This document shows positions 43,344 through 52,897 of a DNA stretch of 64,000 nt, piece by piece (the first letter of the stretch is position 1; every line of letters begins with the position of its first letter). This DNA is from Rhodobacterales bacterium HKCCE4037. GTDB taxonomy: Bacteria > Pseudomonadota > Alphaproteobacteria > Rhodobacterales > Rhodobacteraceae. The notes under the pieces are model-generated. The model was given only the letters and a program-made list of their open reading frames with translations. It searched no databases and had not been told where the DNA came from. A program made the translations under genes and the position numbers. The stretch lies in contig WVSM01000011.1 in assembly GCA_015689645.1 (NCBI GenBank), positions 19,521 through 83,520 on the forward strand, read 5' to 3'.

Positions 43344-46127
43344 ATGGCATTCGGCAAAGGGCATCATCTTCACCTCGTTGACGGGTCGGCCTTCATCTTC
43401 CGCGCCTACCATGCGCTGCCGCCGCTGACCCGGAAGTCGGACGGGCTGCCGATCGGGGCCGTGGCGGGGTTCTGCAACCTTCTGTGGAAGATGATCAACG
43501 AGACGCGCGATGCCCCGACCCATGTGGCGGTGGTGTTCGACAAGGGCTCTCACACCTTCCGCAACGACCTTTACGATCAATACAAGGCCAACCGCGACGA
43601 GATGCCCGAGGACCTGCGCCCGCAGATCCCGCTGACGCGCGACGCGACGCGGGCCTTCAACCTCGCCTGCGTGGAGCTGGAAGGGTTCGAGGCCGACGAC
43701 ATCATCGCCACCTTCGCACGCCAGGCGCGGGAGGCGGGCGGTCGCTGCACCATCATCTCGTCGGACAAGGACCTGATGCAGCTGGTCGGCAACGGCGTCG
43801 ACATGATGGACCCGATGAAGAATACGGTGATCGACGTTGAGGGCGTGGAGGCCAAGTTCGGCGTCGGCCCGGACCGCGTGGTGGACGTTCAGGCGCTGGC
43901 GGGTGACTCGGTCGACAACATTCCCGGCGCACCGGGCATCGGGATCAAGACCGCCGCGTTGCTGATCAACGAATACGGCGATCTGGACACGCTGTTGGAG
44001 CGCGCGGAGGAGATCAAGCAACCCAAGCGTCGCCAGACGCTGATCGAGCATGCCGACCAGATCCGCCTCAGCCGCCAGCTGGTGAAGCTGGATGATGACG
44101 TGAAGCTGGACGAGACGCTCGACGATCTGGACGTGCGCGCGCCCGTGGCCGACAAGCTACTGGCATTCCTCGCGGAAATGGAGTTCCGGACGCTGACCAA
44201 GCGCATCGCCGAAAGCCTCGGGACCGAGGCGCCGGTGATCGAGGAGCCTGAGCCGGAGGATGAACCCGACGCACCCGAGATGCCTCCGCTCGACAAGGCG
44301 CAATACGACATCGTGCGCGACCTCGACACGCTGAAGGACTGGGTCGCGCAGGCCATGGCGCGGGGCGAAGTGGCCTTCGACACGGAAACGACCTCGCTCA
44401 ACGAGATGACGGCGGAGTTGGTTGGCGTCTCGCTCTGCATCGAGCCGGGTCACGCCTGTTACGTGCCGCTGCAGCACCGGGGCGGGGGGGATGACCTGTT
44501 CGCGGATTCGTCGCTCGCCGAGGGGCAGATCGGGCTGGAAGACGCGCTTTCGGTGCTGAAGCCGATGCTCGAAGACCCGTCGGTCATGAAGATCGCCCAG
44601 AACGCGAAATACGACGTGAAGGTTCTGGCCACTTACGGCGTGGAAGTCGCGCCCATCGACGACACGATGCTGCTCAGCTACGCGTTACATGGAGGGTTGC
44701 ACGGGCACGGGATGGATACGCTTTCCGAACGCTACCTCGGTCATAATCCCATTCCGATCAAGGAGTTGATCGGGTCCGGAAAGTCGCAGATCACCTTCGA
44801 CCAGGTCGATATCGAGAAGGCCGCGCCCTATGCCGCCGAGGATGCGGACGTGACCTTGCGTTTCCACAAGCTGTTCAAGCCGCGCCTGCATCGGGAAGGC
44901 GTCACGAAGGTCTACGAGCGGCTCGAACGTCCGATGGTGCCGGTCCTCGCGCGGATGGAGCGGGCGGGCATCAAGGTGGATCGCGATGTACTGTCCCGCA
45001 TGTCCAACGCGTTTGCGCAGAAGATGGCGGGGCTGGAGGCGGAAATCCACGAACTGGCGGGGGAAAGCTTCAACGTCGGCTCCCCGGCGCAACTCGGCGA
45101 GATCCTGTTCGACAAGATGGGGCTGGAAGGCGGCAAGAAGGGCAAGACCGGCAAGTATTCCACCGGCGCGGATGTGCTGGAGGATCTGGCGACCGAGCAT
45201 GAATTGCCCGCCCGCGTGCTGGACTGGCGGCAATTGTCCAAGCTGAAATCGACCTACACCGACGCGCTTCAGGAACATATCAACCCCGACACGGGCCGCG
45301 TGCACACGAGCTACGCGATTGCAGGGGCGAACACAGGGCGGCTCGCCTCGACCGATCCGAACCTGCAGAACATTCCCGTCCGGACGGAGGAGGGGCGGCG
45401 CATCCGCGAGGCTTTCGTGGCGGAGCCGGGCAAGGTATTGGTCTCGCTCGACTATTCGCAGATCGAATTGCGCATCCTCGCCCACATCGCGGGCATCGAC
45501 GCGCTGAAGGAGGCGTTTCGCGACGGCCAGGACATTCATGCCGCCACCGCGTCGGAGATGTTTAACGTGCCGCTCGACGAGATGACGCCGGACGTGCGAC
45601 GGCAGGCCAAGGCGATCAACTTCGGGGTGATCTACGGGATTTCCGGCTTCGGCCTCGCCCGCAACCTGCGCATCCCGCGGGCCGAGGCGCAGGGCTTCAT
45701 CGACCGCTATTTCGAACGCTTCCCCGGCATCCGCACCTACATGGACGACACCAAGGCCTTCGCGAAGGAGCATCTGTATGTCCAGACGCTCTTCGGGCGG
45801 AAGATCCATACGCCCGAGATCAACGCCAAGGGGCCGGGGGCAGGCTTCGCCGGCCGCGCCGCGATCAATGCGCCGATACAGGGCACCGCGGCCGACATCA
45901 TCCGCCGCGCGATGATCCGGATGGACGAGGCGATCGAGGACCTGCCCGCGAAGATGCTGCTGCAGGTCCACGACGAATTGATCTTCGAGGTGGAGGAAGG
46001 CGCGACCGACAAGCTGATCGAGCGCGCCCGCGACGTGATGCAGGGCGCCTGCGATCCGGCGGTGAAGCTGGACGTGCCGCTGGTGGTGGACGCAGGGCAG
46101 GGGGCGAACTGGGCGGAGGCGCATTGA
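43344..46127 (+). CDS. polA: DNA polymerase I
   Basis: A 927-residue three-domain polymerase. Residues 1-290 are the 5'-3' exonuclease ('HLVDGSAFIFRAYHALPPL', 'ADDIIATFARQA', 'ISSDKDLMQL'). Residues 330-520 are a 3'-5' exonuclease with intact Asp-x-Glu ('VAFDTETTSLNEM') and 'YDVKVLATYGV', so proofreading is likely kept. The polymerase domain has motifs A ('VSLDYSQIELRILAHIAG'), B ('RRQAKAINFGVIYGIS') and C ('QVHDELIFEVEEG'). Length is standard. It fills Okazaki gaps and repair patches. Confidence 0.98.
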   Translation: MAFGKGHHLHLVDGSAFIFRAYHALPPLTRKSDGLPIGAVAGFCNLLWKMINETRDAPTHVAVVFDKGSHTFRNDLYDQYKANRDEMPEDLRPQIPLTRDATRAFNLACVELEGFEADDIIATFARQAREAGGRCTIISSDKDLMQLVGNGVDMMDPMKNTVIDVEGVEAKFGVGPDRVVDVQALAGDSVDNIPGAPGIGIKTAALLINEYGDLDTLLERAEEIKQPKRRQTLIEHADQIRLSRQLVKLDDDVKLDETLDDLDVRAPVADKLLAFLAEMEFRTLTKRIAESLGTEAPVIEEPEPEDEPDAPEMPPLDKAQYDIVRDLDTLKDWVAQAMARGEVAFDTETTSLNEMTAELVGVSLCIEPGHACYVPLQHRGGGDDLFADSSLAEGQIGLEDALSVLKPMLEDPSVMKIAQNAKYDVKVLATYGVEVAPIDDTMLLSYALHGGLHGHGMDTLSERYLGHNPIPIKELIGSGKSQITFDQVDIEKAAPYAAEDADVTLRFHKLFKPRLHREGVTKVYERLERPMVPVLARMERAGIKVDRDVLSRMSNAFAQKMAGLEAEIHELAGESFNVGSPAQLGEILFDKMGLEGGKKGKTGKYSTGADVLEDLATEHELPARVLDWRQLSKLKSTYTDALQEHINPDTGRVHTSYAIAGANTGRLASTDPNLQNIPVRTEEGRRIREAFVAEPGKVLVSLDYSQIELRILAHIAGIDALKEAFRDGQDIHAATASEMFNVPLDEMTPDVRRQAKAINFGVIYGISGFGLARNLRIPRAEAQGFIDRYFERFPGIRTYMDDTKAFAKEHLYVQTLFGRKIHTPEINAKGPGAGFAGRAAINAPIQGTAADIIRRAMIRMDEAIEDLPAKMLLQVHDELIFEVEEGATDKLIERARDVMQGACDPAVKLDVPLVVDAGQGANWAEAH

Positions 46128-46226
46128 TTATGTGTCGGGTGCACTGCCCTTCGCCTGACTGGCACCCTGAGATGGGTCGAGGCCACTCGTCTAATTTGCG
46201 ATTGTTTGCAAACAGAGCCGTCAGCG

Positions 46227-46757
46227 ATGATTTCTCCTTTTGATTGGCCGAGAACAACGCGGACGGACGTGAGTGTTCCACCAGTACCGGGGCTCTACGC
46301 ACTGTTCTTGAGACGGCCGGAAATTCTCGGCGGGTTACCGCCGCTGCGTGAGGGGTTGATCTATATCGGGAAGGCGGCAGGCAGGCGCGGGCTTCTAGGT
46401 CGTTGCCACTTCAATGGAAGAACGACCAACCATTCTCCGAGGAAGAGCCTTGCGTATTTACTCAAGGAAAACCTTCAACTGACGCCAATCTACATTCCAA
46501 AATCGAAATCGTCAGCCACATGGGGCCTTGATGCTGAATCGGATGAACGGCTTTCATGTTGGATGCACAGCAACCTGCTAATTGCCATTCGACCATGTGC
46601 GGCTCCAGAAGTTGCCGAGAAGAAGTTGATCGCCGAATTTCGCCCGCCGTTGAACCTGAATGCATATACATTGACCGCCGAAAGTGAGGCAATAAAGGTT
46701 GGCCGCAAACGCATGTTTAAACACGTGAAGAATGCTGCTGGCGCTGGTGCTCCATGA
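46227..46757 (+). CDS. GIY-YIG-like protein of lower GC content
   Basis: A 176-residue protein with GIY-YIG-type elements: 'VPPVPGLYALFLRR' and 'GLIYIGKAAGRRGLLGRCHF', a distant Glu ('AAPEVAEKKLIAEFRPPLN') and Asn. Such domains are nuclease folds. The gene has many A/T-ending codons compared with its neighbours, a sign of recent acquisition. The start is placed at ATG 46227; a TTG at 46206 is possible. Its stop overlaps the next ATG (ATGA). Substrate unknown. Confidence 0.7.
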   Translation: MISPFDWPRTTRTDVSVPPVPGLYALFLRRPEILGGLPPLREGLIYIGKAAGRRGLLGRCHFNGRTTNHSPRKSLAYLLKENLQLTPIYIPKSKSSATWGLDAESDERLSCWMHSNLLIAIRPCAAPEVAEKKLIAEFRPPLNLNAYTLTAESEAIKVGRKRMFKHVKNAAGAGAP

Positions 46758-47107
46758 TAGATACCTGGCCCGACCTCCGCACCTTCGCCCTCTCCCTCGA
46801 CCTGCCGAAGGTCGAAGAGGCCGTCTCCTGGGGCAATCCGAACCTCAAGGCCCACGGCAAAATGTGGTGCTGGTGGTCGCCGATGATCGACGCGGCGTGT
46901 TTCAAGGGCTCCATCGAGGAGCGGGAGATGCTGCGCGAGATCGATCCGGAAACCTTCGTCTACCACGACCACTACCGCAACAGCGGCATCCTTCTGGTTG
47001 CGGCTGGCAGGATCGACCGCGACTGGGCGGAGGCGCGGCTCAGGAGCACGTGGCGCGACATGGCGCCGAAACGCTGGCTCAAGAGTTACGACGCGGGCGC
47101 GGCATGA
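46754..47107 (+). CDS. MmcQ/YjbR-family protein
   Basis: A 117-residue protein of the MmcQ/YjbR family: 'LRTFALSLDLPKVEEAVSWG', 'KAHGKMWCWWSP', and a C-terminal 'LRSTWRDMAPKRWLKSYDAG'. The fold resembles CyaY and may bind DNA, but the role is unknown. It overlaps genes on both sides by four bases (ATGA each), making a translationally coupled run from the GIY-YIG gene through rluE. Confidence 0.87.
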   Translation: MIDTWPDLRTFALSLDLPKVEEAVSWGNPNLKAHGKMWCWWSPMIDAACFKGSIEEREMLREIDPETFVYHDHYRNSGILLVAAGRIDRDWAEARLRSTWRDMAPKRWLKSYDAGAA

Positions 47108-47646
47108 CCCTGATCGCCTTCAACAAGCCGATGAACGTGCTGTCGCAGTTCACCTCCGAAGGTGGCTGGCCGGCGCTCGACGGGTTCGGGATGCCGAAGG
47201 GCGTCTACGCGGCGGGGCGACTGGACCGCGACAGCGAGGGGCTACTCCTGTTGACCGACGAGGGCGGTTTGCAGGCGCGGATCGCCTCGCCGAAGTTCAG
47301 GAAGCCCAAGGTGTATTACGCGCTGGTCGAGGGCGTGCCGGATGAAAAGGCGCTGGAATCGCTTCGAAACGGCGTGAAGCTGAAGGACGGCCTGAGCGCG
47401 CCCTGCGGGGCGGAGGCCGTGCCGACGCCCGAGTGGATCTGGGAGCGCGACCCGCCGGTGCGTGTCCGCAAGTCCATCACCGATACCTGGCTGAAACTGA
47501 CGCTCACAGAGGGGCGCAACCGGCAGGTCCGGCGCATGTGTGCCGCCGTGGGCTTCCCGGTGGTGCGGCTGGTGCGCTGGTCCATCGGGCCGCATGACCT
47601 GACGGGGCTGCGGCCGGGGGAGTGGCGGCAGGTGGTCGGTGTCTGA
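47104..47646 (+). CDS. 23S rRNA pseudouridine synthase, RluE-like
   Basis: A 180-residue RsuA/RluE-type pseudouridine synthase without S4 domain. The catalytic motif is 'AAGRLDRDSEGLLLLTDEG', with Asp as nucleophile; 'LTEGRNRQVRRMCAAVGFPV' and 'LVRWSIGPHDLTGLRPGEW' complete the signature. The E. coli enzyme modifies U2457 of 23S rRNA. Starting at 47104 it overlaps the MmcQ stop. The next gene begins inside its last codons. Confidence 0.92.
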   Translation: MTLIAFNKPMNVLSQFTSEGGWPALDGFGMPKGVYAAGRLDRDSEGLLLLTDEGGLQARIASPKFRKPKVYYALVEGVPDEKALESLRNGVKLKDGLSAPCGAEAVPTPEWIWERDPPVRVRKSITDTWLKLTLTEGRNRQVRRMCAAVGFPVVRLVRWSIGPHDLTGLRPGEWRQVVGV

Positions 47647-48208
47647 GGACGGCATCCTGGCGGTCCGCAGCCGCGCCGAGTTGCGCGACTGGCTCGCCAC
47701 GCATCACGAGAGCTGGGACGGCCCGCTCTGGCTCGCCACTTTCAAGAAGCACCACCCGGATTACCTGCCCTGGGGCGAGGCGGTGGAGGAATTGCTCTGC
47801 TGGGGCTGGGTCGACGCGCAGGTTGCCGCGCTGGATGACGACCGGATGAAGCACCGGATCGCGCCGCGCAACGAACGCTCCGCCTGGTCCGCCGTCAACA
47901 AGGAGATCGTGGCGCGGATGCGAGCGGAGGGTCGTATGACCCCGGCGGGCGAGGCCAAGATCGCGGCGGCGGAGGCCAACGGGATGTGGGGCTTCCTCGA
48001 CGATGTGGAACGGCTCGAAGTACCCGACGATCTCGCGCGCGCGCTCGGGCCGCATCGCGCCATGTGGGACGCCTATCCCCGCTCGGTCAAACGCGGCACG
48101 CTGGAGTGGATTAAGACCGCAAAGACCGAACCGACCCGTGCCCGGCGGATCGAGGACGTGGCGCAATCCGCCGCCGCGGGCCTGCGGCCATCGCCCTTCC
48201 GGCGCTGA
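47639..48208 (+). CDS. YdeI/OmpD-associated family protein
   Basis: A 189-residue YdeI-family protein beginning at GTG 47639 and overlapping rluE by eight bases. Features are 'SRAELRDWLATHHESWDGPL', 'LCWGWVDAQVAALDDDRMKH', 'RIAPRNERSAWSAVNKEIV' and a terminal 'TLEWIKTAKTEPTRARRIED'. Relatives are annotated as bacteriocin-protection proteins on thin evidence. Convergent with the pdh operon 52 bp away; no terminator is obvious in that gap. Confidence 0.88.
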   Translation: MSEDGILAVRSRAELRDWLATHHESWDGPLWLATFKKHHPDYLPWGEAVEELLCWGWVDAQVAALDDDRMKHRIAPRNERSAWSAVNKEIVARMRAEGRMTPAGEAKIAAAEANGMWGFLDDVERLEVPDDLARALGPHRAMWDAYPRSVKRGTLEWIKTAKTEPTRARRIEDVAQSAAAGLRPSPFRR

Positions 48209-48260
48209 CGCCGCTGACAACTCAGCCGCGACCCCGCGCCCCCCAAAGAATACTCCGGTC

Positions 48261-49631
48261 TCAGGCCAGCATGACCATCGGGTTTTCGAGGTTTTCCTTG
48301 ATCGCGGCCAAAAGCTGCGCGCCAAGCGCCCCGTCGATGACGCGGTGATCGACCGAAAGCGTCGTGGACATCACGGTCGCCACCTTCAGCTCGCCATCCT
48401 CCCCCACCACGGGCTTCTTCACGCCTGCGCCAACGGCAAGAATCGCGCCGTGGGGCGGGTTGATGACGGCATCGAAATTCTCGATCCCGAACATGCCGAG
48501 GTTGGAGATCGCGAAAGAGCCGCCGACATATTCATGCGGCTTCAGCTTGCCGTCGCGGGCACGACCGGCGAGGTCCTTCATCTCCGCCGAGAGCGCCGAG
48601 AGCGACTTCTTCTCGGCATCGAGAAGCACCGGCGTGAACAGACCGCCATCGACGGCCACGGCCACGGCCACGTCCGAAGGCTTCAGCTTGACCATCCGGT
48701 CACCGGCCCAGACGGCATTGGCATCCGGCACCGCCTGAAGCGCCAATGCGCAGGCCTTGATGACGAAATCGTTGACCGACAGCTTCACGCCGCGCCCTTC
48801 GAGCTGCTTGTTGAGCTGCGAGCGGAATTTCATCAGCGCGTCCAGCTCGATATCGCGGCGCAGGTAGAAATGCGGGATGGTCTGCTTGGCCTCGGTCAGG
48901 CGGGCGGCGACGGTCTTGCGCATGCCGTTGAGCTTGACCTCTTCGTAGTCGCGGCCCTCGTACATCTTGAGGACCTGCTCGGCGCTTGGACCCGTGGGCA
49001 TCGCGCCACCACCGGCGGACGCTGCGGCCTTCGGGGCCTCGGTGGCTGCGGCAGGGGCGTCGGCCTTCGCGGCACCAGGCTTGGCGCTTTCTACGTCGGC
49101 CTTCACGATCCGCCCGTGCGGCCCGGAGCCCTTGATCTGCGACAGGTCCAGACCCTTGTCCTTGGCGATCCTGCGCGCGAGGGGAGAGGCGAAAATGCGG
49201 TTGCCGTCGCCGCCCTTGGGGGCGGCAGGGGCGGGGGTCGCATCGGAAGACGGCGTCGCATCGGTCGCGCCACGGCCATAGCCCTGCGCGGGTTCCGTGG
49301 CGTCGGACGCCTCCGCAGGCGCGGCCTGCGAGGAGGCCTCGGCCTTTGCCTCACCGCCGCCGCTGCCGGCGGCGCCTGAGAAATCCTCTCCCTCTTCGCC
49401 GATCAGGGCGATGGGGGTGTTCACCTTCACGCCCTCGGTGCCTTCGGCCACGAGGATCTTGCCGATCACGCCTTCGTCGACGGCTTCGAATTCCATCGTC
49501 GCCTTGTCGGTCTCGATCTCGGCCAGAAGGTCGCCGGAACTCACGGTGTCGCCTTCTTTCACAAGCCATTTCGCAAGCGTGCCTTCCTCCATCGTGGGCG
49601 AGAGGGCGGGCATCAGGATTTCGGTGGGCAT
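48261..49631 (-). CDS. pdhC: Pyruvate dehydrogenase E2 (dihydrolipoyl acetyltransferase)
   Basis: A 456-residue E2 core. One lipoyl domain at residues 1-80 carries the target lysine in '[16 protein letters not shown]'; an Ala/Pro/Glu-rich linker follows. The peripheral-subunit-binding domain is near 140 ('[20 protein letters not shown]'). The C-terminal catalytic domain has His-x3-Asp in '[17 protein letters not shown]'. It makes acetyl-CoA from the E1 product. The start at 49631 was chosen because the upstream extension is Arg-rich shadow sequence. It is the last gene of the pdh operon. Confidence 0.97.
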   Translation of the reverse strand: MPTEILMPALSPTMEEGTLAKWLVKEGDTVSSGDLLAEIETDKATMEFEAVDEGVIGKILVAEGTEGVKVNTPIALIGEEGEDFSGAAGSGGGEAKAEASSQAAPAEASDATEPAQGYGRGATDATPSSDATPAPAAPKGGDGNRIFASPLARRIAKDKGLDLSQIKGSGPHGRIVKADVESAKPGAAKADAPAAATEAPKAAASAGGGAMPTGPSAEQVLKMYEGRDYEEVKLNGMRKTVAARLTEAKQTIPHFYLRRDIELDALMKFRSQLNKQLEGRGVKLSVNDFVIKACALALQAVPDANAVWAGDRMVKLKPSDVAVAVAVDGGLFTPVLLDAEKKSLSALSAEMKDLAGRARDGKLKPHEYVGGSFAISNLGMFGIENFDAVINPPHGAILAVGAGVKKPVVGEDGELKVATVMSTTLSVDHRVIDGALGAQLLAAIKENLENPMVMLA

Positions 49632-49686
49632 GGTCTTCGGTCTCCCGGTGTGGGGCGTGGCGCGCAGGGGCCACGTCTGAACGTGT

Positions 49687-49935
49687 TTATTCGAGCGTGA
49701 TGTGGTGGAACGGCGGGCGCGGTTTCGCGCCCTTCTGCAGGGCAATGATGGCGTCGGTCAGGTCATGCTGTTGCGCGGCGATCCATTCATAGGCCTGTTC
49801 ATGGGTCACCGTGTCGGACATGGCATATTGCTCGGACAGAAGCGCGTCCGACACGTGGGCCACGACCTCCTCCTGGCCAAGCTCGACGGCGACGCGGTAG
49901 GCCTCTCCGTTCGGGGTCTTTCCAAGAATACGCAT
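49687..49935 (-). CDS. Small DUF5076-like protein in pdh operon
   Basis: An 82-residue acidic cytosolic protein ('[20 protein letters not shown]', '[20 protein letters not shown]'). It resembles DUF5076 proteins that sit before pdhC in several Rhodobacteraceae; I am only moderately sure of the family. The start overlaps the preceding stop by one base (TGATG). No catalytic motif is visible. A role in assembly or tuning of the complex is inferred from location only. Confidence 0.7.
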   Translation of the reverse strand: MRILGKTPNGEAYRVAVELGQEEVVAHVSDALLSEQYAMSDTVTHEQAYEWIAAQQHDLTDAIIALQKGAKPRPPFHHITLE

Positions 49936-50195
49936 CAGGGAAGCTCCTCCACCAGCACCCGTGACCACGGTTCCGTCACCGTGCCGCCGGTCAGACGCGC
50001 GGTGGCGGCACCGAGGATCTGGGCAAGGTTGTTCTTGATCCACACCTCGCGTTCATTCCGTGTCGCGCTCTCCCCGACTTCGTCGTCGAGGAAGTCGCGG
50101 CTGACGACCACGCGGTAGCTGGCCTCGTAGCCCTCGAGCGGGAAGATGTAGCTTTCCCGCGCCTCGTCGAAATGGATGCCGTGCGCTTCACTCAT
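49935..50195 (-). CDS. Small DUF1488-like protein in pdh operon
   Basis: An 86-residue protein ('[20 protein letters not shown]', '[13 protein letters not shown]') with the strand-helix look of DUF1488: a short beta hairpin followed by '[20 protein letters not shown]'. The assignment is tentative. It overlaps pdhB by four bases (ATGA) and the next gene by one base, so it is certainly co-translated with pyruvate dehydrogenase subunits. Confidence 0.65.
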   Translation of the reverse strand: MSEAHGIHFDEARESYIFPLEGYEASYRVVVSRDFLDDEVGESATRNEREVWIKNNLAQILGAATARLTGGTVTEPWSRVLVEELP

Positions 50196-51574
50196 CGGTA
50201 GGTCACCTGCTTGACGGCCTCGATCACCTCGGCCGTGGTGATCAGCGCGTGGCGTTCGAGGTTGGCGGCATAGGGCATCGGAACGTCCTTGCCGGTGCAG
50301 TTGATGACCGGCGCATCGAGGTAATCGAAGGCGTTCTGCATCAGGTAGGCCGACAGATGGTTGCCGATGGAGCAGACCGGGAAGCCTTCCTCAATGGTGA
50401 CGCAGCGGTTGGTCTTCATGACCGAGGCCAGCAGCGTGTCATAATCGAGCGGGCGCAGGGTGCGCAGGTCGATGACCTCGGCAGAGACGCCATCCTCGGC
50501 CAGCTTGTCGGCGGCCTCCAGCGCGTATTGCATGCCGATGCCGAAGGACACGAGGGTCACGTCGGTGCCTTCGCGCCAGATCTTCGCCTTGCCGAAGGGG
50601 ACGGTGAAATCGTCCATGTCCGGCACTTCGAACGACCGGCCATAGAGGATCTCGTTTTCCAGGAAGACCACCGGGTTCGGGTCACGGATGGCGGATTTCA
50701 GAAGACCCTTCGCGTCGGCGGCGGAATAGGGCATCGCGACCTTCAGGCCGGGGATCTGCGAATACCATGCCGCGTAATCCTGGCTGTGCTGCGCGCCCAC
50801 GCGGGCGGCGGCGCCGTTGGGGCCGCGAAACACCATCGGCGCGCCCATCTGGCCACCCGACATGTAGAGCGTCTTGGCGGCGGAGTTGATGATCTGGTCG
50901 ATCGCCTGCATGGCGAAGTTGAAGGTCATGAACTCGACGACGGGCTTGAGGCCGCCGAAGGCCGCGCCGACGCCGATGCCGGCGAAGCCATGCTCGGTGA
51001 TCGGCGTGTCGATCACCCGCTTGGCGCCGAACTCGTCCAGCAACCCCTGCGTCACCTTGTAGGCCCCCTGGTACTCGGCCACTTCCTCGCCCATGACGAA
51101 GACGCCTTCGTCGGCGCGCATTTCCTCGGCCATCGCGTCGCGGAGCGCCTCGCGCACCGTCTGGGTCTTCATCGCGGTGCCTTCGGGCCAATCCGGTGTC
51201 TGGTCGGGCTTGGGCGCTTTCGGCGTGGCGGGCGTCGACGCGGTCGCGGGTGCGGGATCGGCCTTGCCCTCCGAGCCGTTCAGCGCGGTCGGAGCCGGTG
51301 CGGCGCTTTCGGAGGCCTCGGACATATCCTCACCTTCCTCGCCGATGATCGCGATGGGCGTGTTGACTTTCACACCCTCGGTTCCCTCGGCCACGAGGAT
51401 CTTCCCGATCACGCCCTCGTCGACGGCTTCGAATTCCATCGTCGCCTTGTCGGTCTCGATCTCGGCGAGAATGTCACCCGAGCTTACGGTGTCGCCTTCT
51501 TTCACCAGCCACTTGGCCAATGTGCCTTCCTCCATCGTGGGGGAGAGGGCGGGCATGAGTATCTCGGTTGCCAT
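50192..51574 (-). CDS. pdhB: Pyruvate dehydrogenase E1 beta with N-terminal lipoyl domain
   Basis: A 460-residue E1-beta. Residues 1-80 form a lipoyl domain almost identical to that of PdhC, with lysine in '[16 protein letters not shown]'; a linker leads to the transketolase-like beta domain ('[20 protein letters not shown]', '[20 protein letters not shown]', '[20 protein letters not shown]'). A lipoyl domain on E1-beta is known in alphaproteobacteria and may add acetyl-transfer arms. The DNA of the two lipoyl regions is also nearly identical, suggesting gene conversion. Confidence 0.97.
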   Translation of the reverse strand: MATEILMPALSPTMEEGTLAKWLVKEGDTVSSGDILAEIETDKATMEFEAVDEGVIGKILVAEGTEGVKVNTPIAIIGEEGEDMSEASESAAPAPTALNGSEGKADPAPATASTPATPKAPKPDQTPDWPEGTAMKTQTVREALRDAMAEEMRADEGVFVMGEEVAEYQGAYKVTQGLLDEFGAKRVIDTPITEHGFAGIGVGAAFGGLKPVVEFMTFNFAMQAIDQIINSAAKTLYMSGGQMGAPMVFRGPNGAAARVGAQHSQDYAAWYSQIPGLKVAMPYSAADAKGLLKSAIRDPNPVVFLENEILYGRSFEVPDMDDFTVPFGKAKIWREGTDVTLVSFGIGMQYALEAADKLAEDGVSAEVIDLRTLRPLDYDTLLASVMKTNRCVTIEEGFPVCSIGNHLSAYLMQNAFDYLDAPVINCTGKDVPMPYAANLERHALITTAEVIEAVKQVTYR

Positions 51575-51640
51575 GACTTCGGTCCTGTTTGCGTTCGTTC
51601 TGGTTGAAGCCGGTGGCGCCGGAGCGCCGCCGTCCTGTAT

Positions 51641-52186
51641 TTACTGGGCCGCGCAGGCTGCCGCGAATGCGCTGAGCGCGGTCGAGAAAGACCGGGCGCG
51701 GTCCATCGCCGCGTCGGCATCCGCCTCGTAGATCGCCACCGGCATGCGCGGCGCGGCTTGCACGGCCGAGCACGGGCCCGCGGCGGAACAATCGGCGCCG
51801 AGCCCGCCTTCGAAGGCGGTGCGTGCTGCTGCATCGTCCGTCTCGATGGTCATCGTCAGGTTGATCGGACCCTGGTCCTCCCGCGGGATCCAGATCGTCA
51901 GCCGTCCCTCGCTCGGGTCCGGCGCGAAGGCGGCCGGGAGCAGATCGCGGGCGTCTGCGGTGGAGGTGGCGACGATCGGCACGCCCAGTTGCGGGGATAT
52001 GCTGTTGACGGTCGAGGTCAGCATGCAGCCTTCGGCCGTGATGGCGACGGCTGGATATTCACCCGAACCGATGGTGCCAGTGTCGACAAGCGCCTGCATA
52101 TCTGCAAGCGCGGTCGCCGCATCCTGCGCGGCAAGCGGCGTGGCCAGAGCGGCGAAGGAAAGAAAGACAGGAACAATGGCTTTCAT
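51641..52186 (-). CDS. Exported small protein between pdhA and pdhB (second)
   Basis: A 181-residue protein with a signal peptide ('VPVFLSFAALATPLAAQ') and no recognised domain. Mature part: 'LVDTGTIGSGEYPAVAITAE', a Cys at about 54, 'LTIWIPREDQGPINLTMTIE', a Cys pair in 'GADCSAAGPCSA' and a final Cys near the end. Cysteines suggest disulfides in the periplasm. It resembles its neighbour in size and Cys layout. It lies 66 bp ahead of pdhB in the same direction. Confidence 0.7.
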   Translation of the reverse strand: MKAIVPVFLSFAALATPLAAQDAATALADMQALVDTGTIGSGEYPAVAITAEGCMLTSTVNSISPQLGVPIVATSTADARDLLPAAFAPDPSEGRLTIWIPREDQGPINLTMTIETDDAAARTAFEGGLGADCSAAGPCSAVQAAPRMPVAIYEADADAAMDRARSFSTALSAFAAACAAQ

Positions 52187-52329
52187 CTGTGTGGTCCTCG
52201 GAGGGATGGATGGTTGATACACTGGTGGATCGTCGGTCCGACAAAAACGTCGGCACTTACGGACGTAGCACGGGGCAGTTCGATCAGCCCGGGCGGCGTT
52301 GCAGGACAGGCGGTTCGCGACATGGCCGT

Positions 52330-52896
52330 TTACCCCTGGATGGCCGCGTCGTCACGGCAGACCTGCGCGTAGACGAAGAGTGCGGAGTTCAAGAAATCGC
52401 GTGACGGACCGTCTTCGGTTTCGGGCGGAAGGAACAGGTCGATCCCGTTCCGTTCGACATCGCCTTCACAGCGGTCGCTCTCACAGACCTGGCCGGTTCC
52501 AGCCGTGAATTCCCTGGCAAGGTTCCGATCCGCGTCGTGCAGAACAAGGGTTGTGGTGACATTGTAATCCGGAATGATGGGGCGCACGGTGACGCGTTCG
52601 ATGCCGCCGGGAAAGGCGGTCACGCGTACGGTGCCAAGTTCCAGAAGTCCAAAGTGCACGGTTGCACGCGTCTCGAGCCGGGAGGCCTCAAGAGCCCTCT
52701 CCTGAACATATGTCGCGACGCAAGGCGCACTCGGATCCCAGGAAAAGCTCATGGCGAAGTCCGTGACACCCGGGGTGCCATAGGTGAGCAGCCGCTCAAG
52801 ATCGGCTGCCACCGTGGCGGGCTCGGGCAGGGATTGCGCCACGGACCAGGCCGGCGCGCCGAACAGGCAAAGGATGATGGCGGCCGCCACGCGCAT
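52330..52896 (-). CDS. Exported small protein directly after pdhA
   Basis: A 188-residue protein with a signal peptide ('AAIILCLFGAPAWSVAQS'). The mature part has 'LERLLTYGTPGVTDFAMSFS', a Cys at about 60, 'TVRPIIPDYNVTTTLVLHDA', a Cys pair in 'QVCESDRCEGD' and a last Cys in 'VYAQVCRDD'. No known family. The ATG lies one base beyond the pdhA stop, so it is expressed with it. An exported protein in a cytosolic enzyme operon is unusual. Confidence 0.7.
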   Translation of the reverse strand: MRVAAAIILCLFGAPAWSVAQSLPEPATVAADLERLLTYGTPGVTDFAMSFSWDPSAPCVATYVQERALEASRLETRATVHFGLLELGTVRVTAFPGGIERVTVRPIIPDYNVTTTLVLHDADRNLAREFTAGTGQVCESDRCEGDVERNGIDLFLPPETEDGPSRDFLNSALFVYAQVCRDDAAIQG

Positions 52897-52897
52897 G

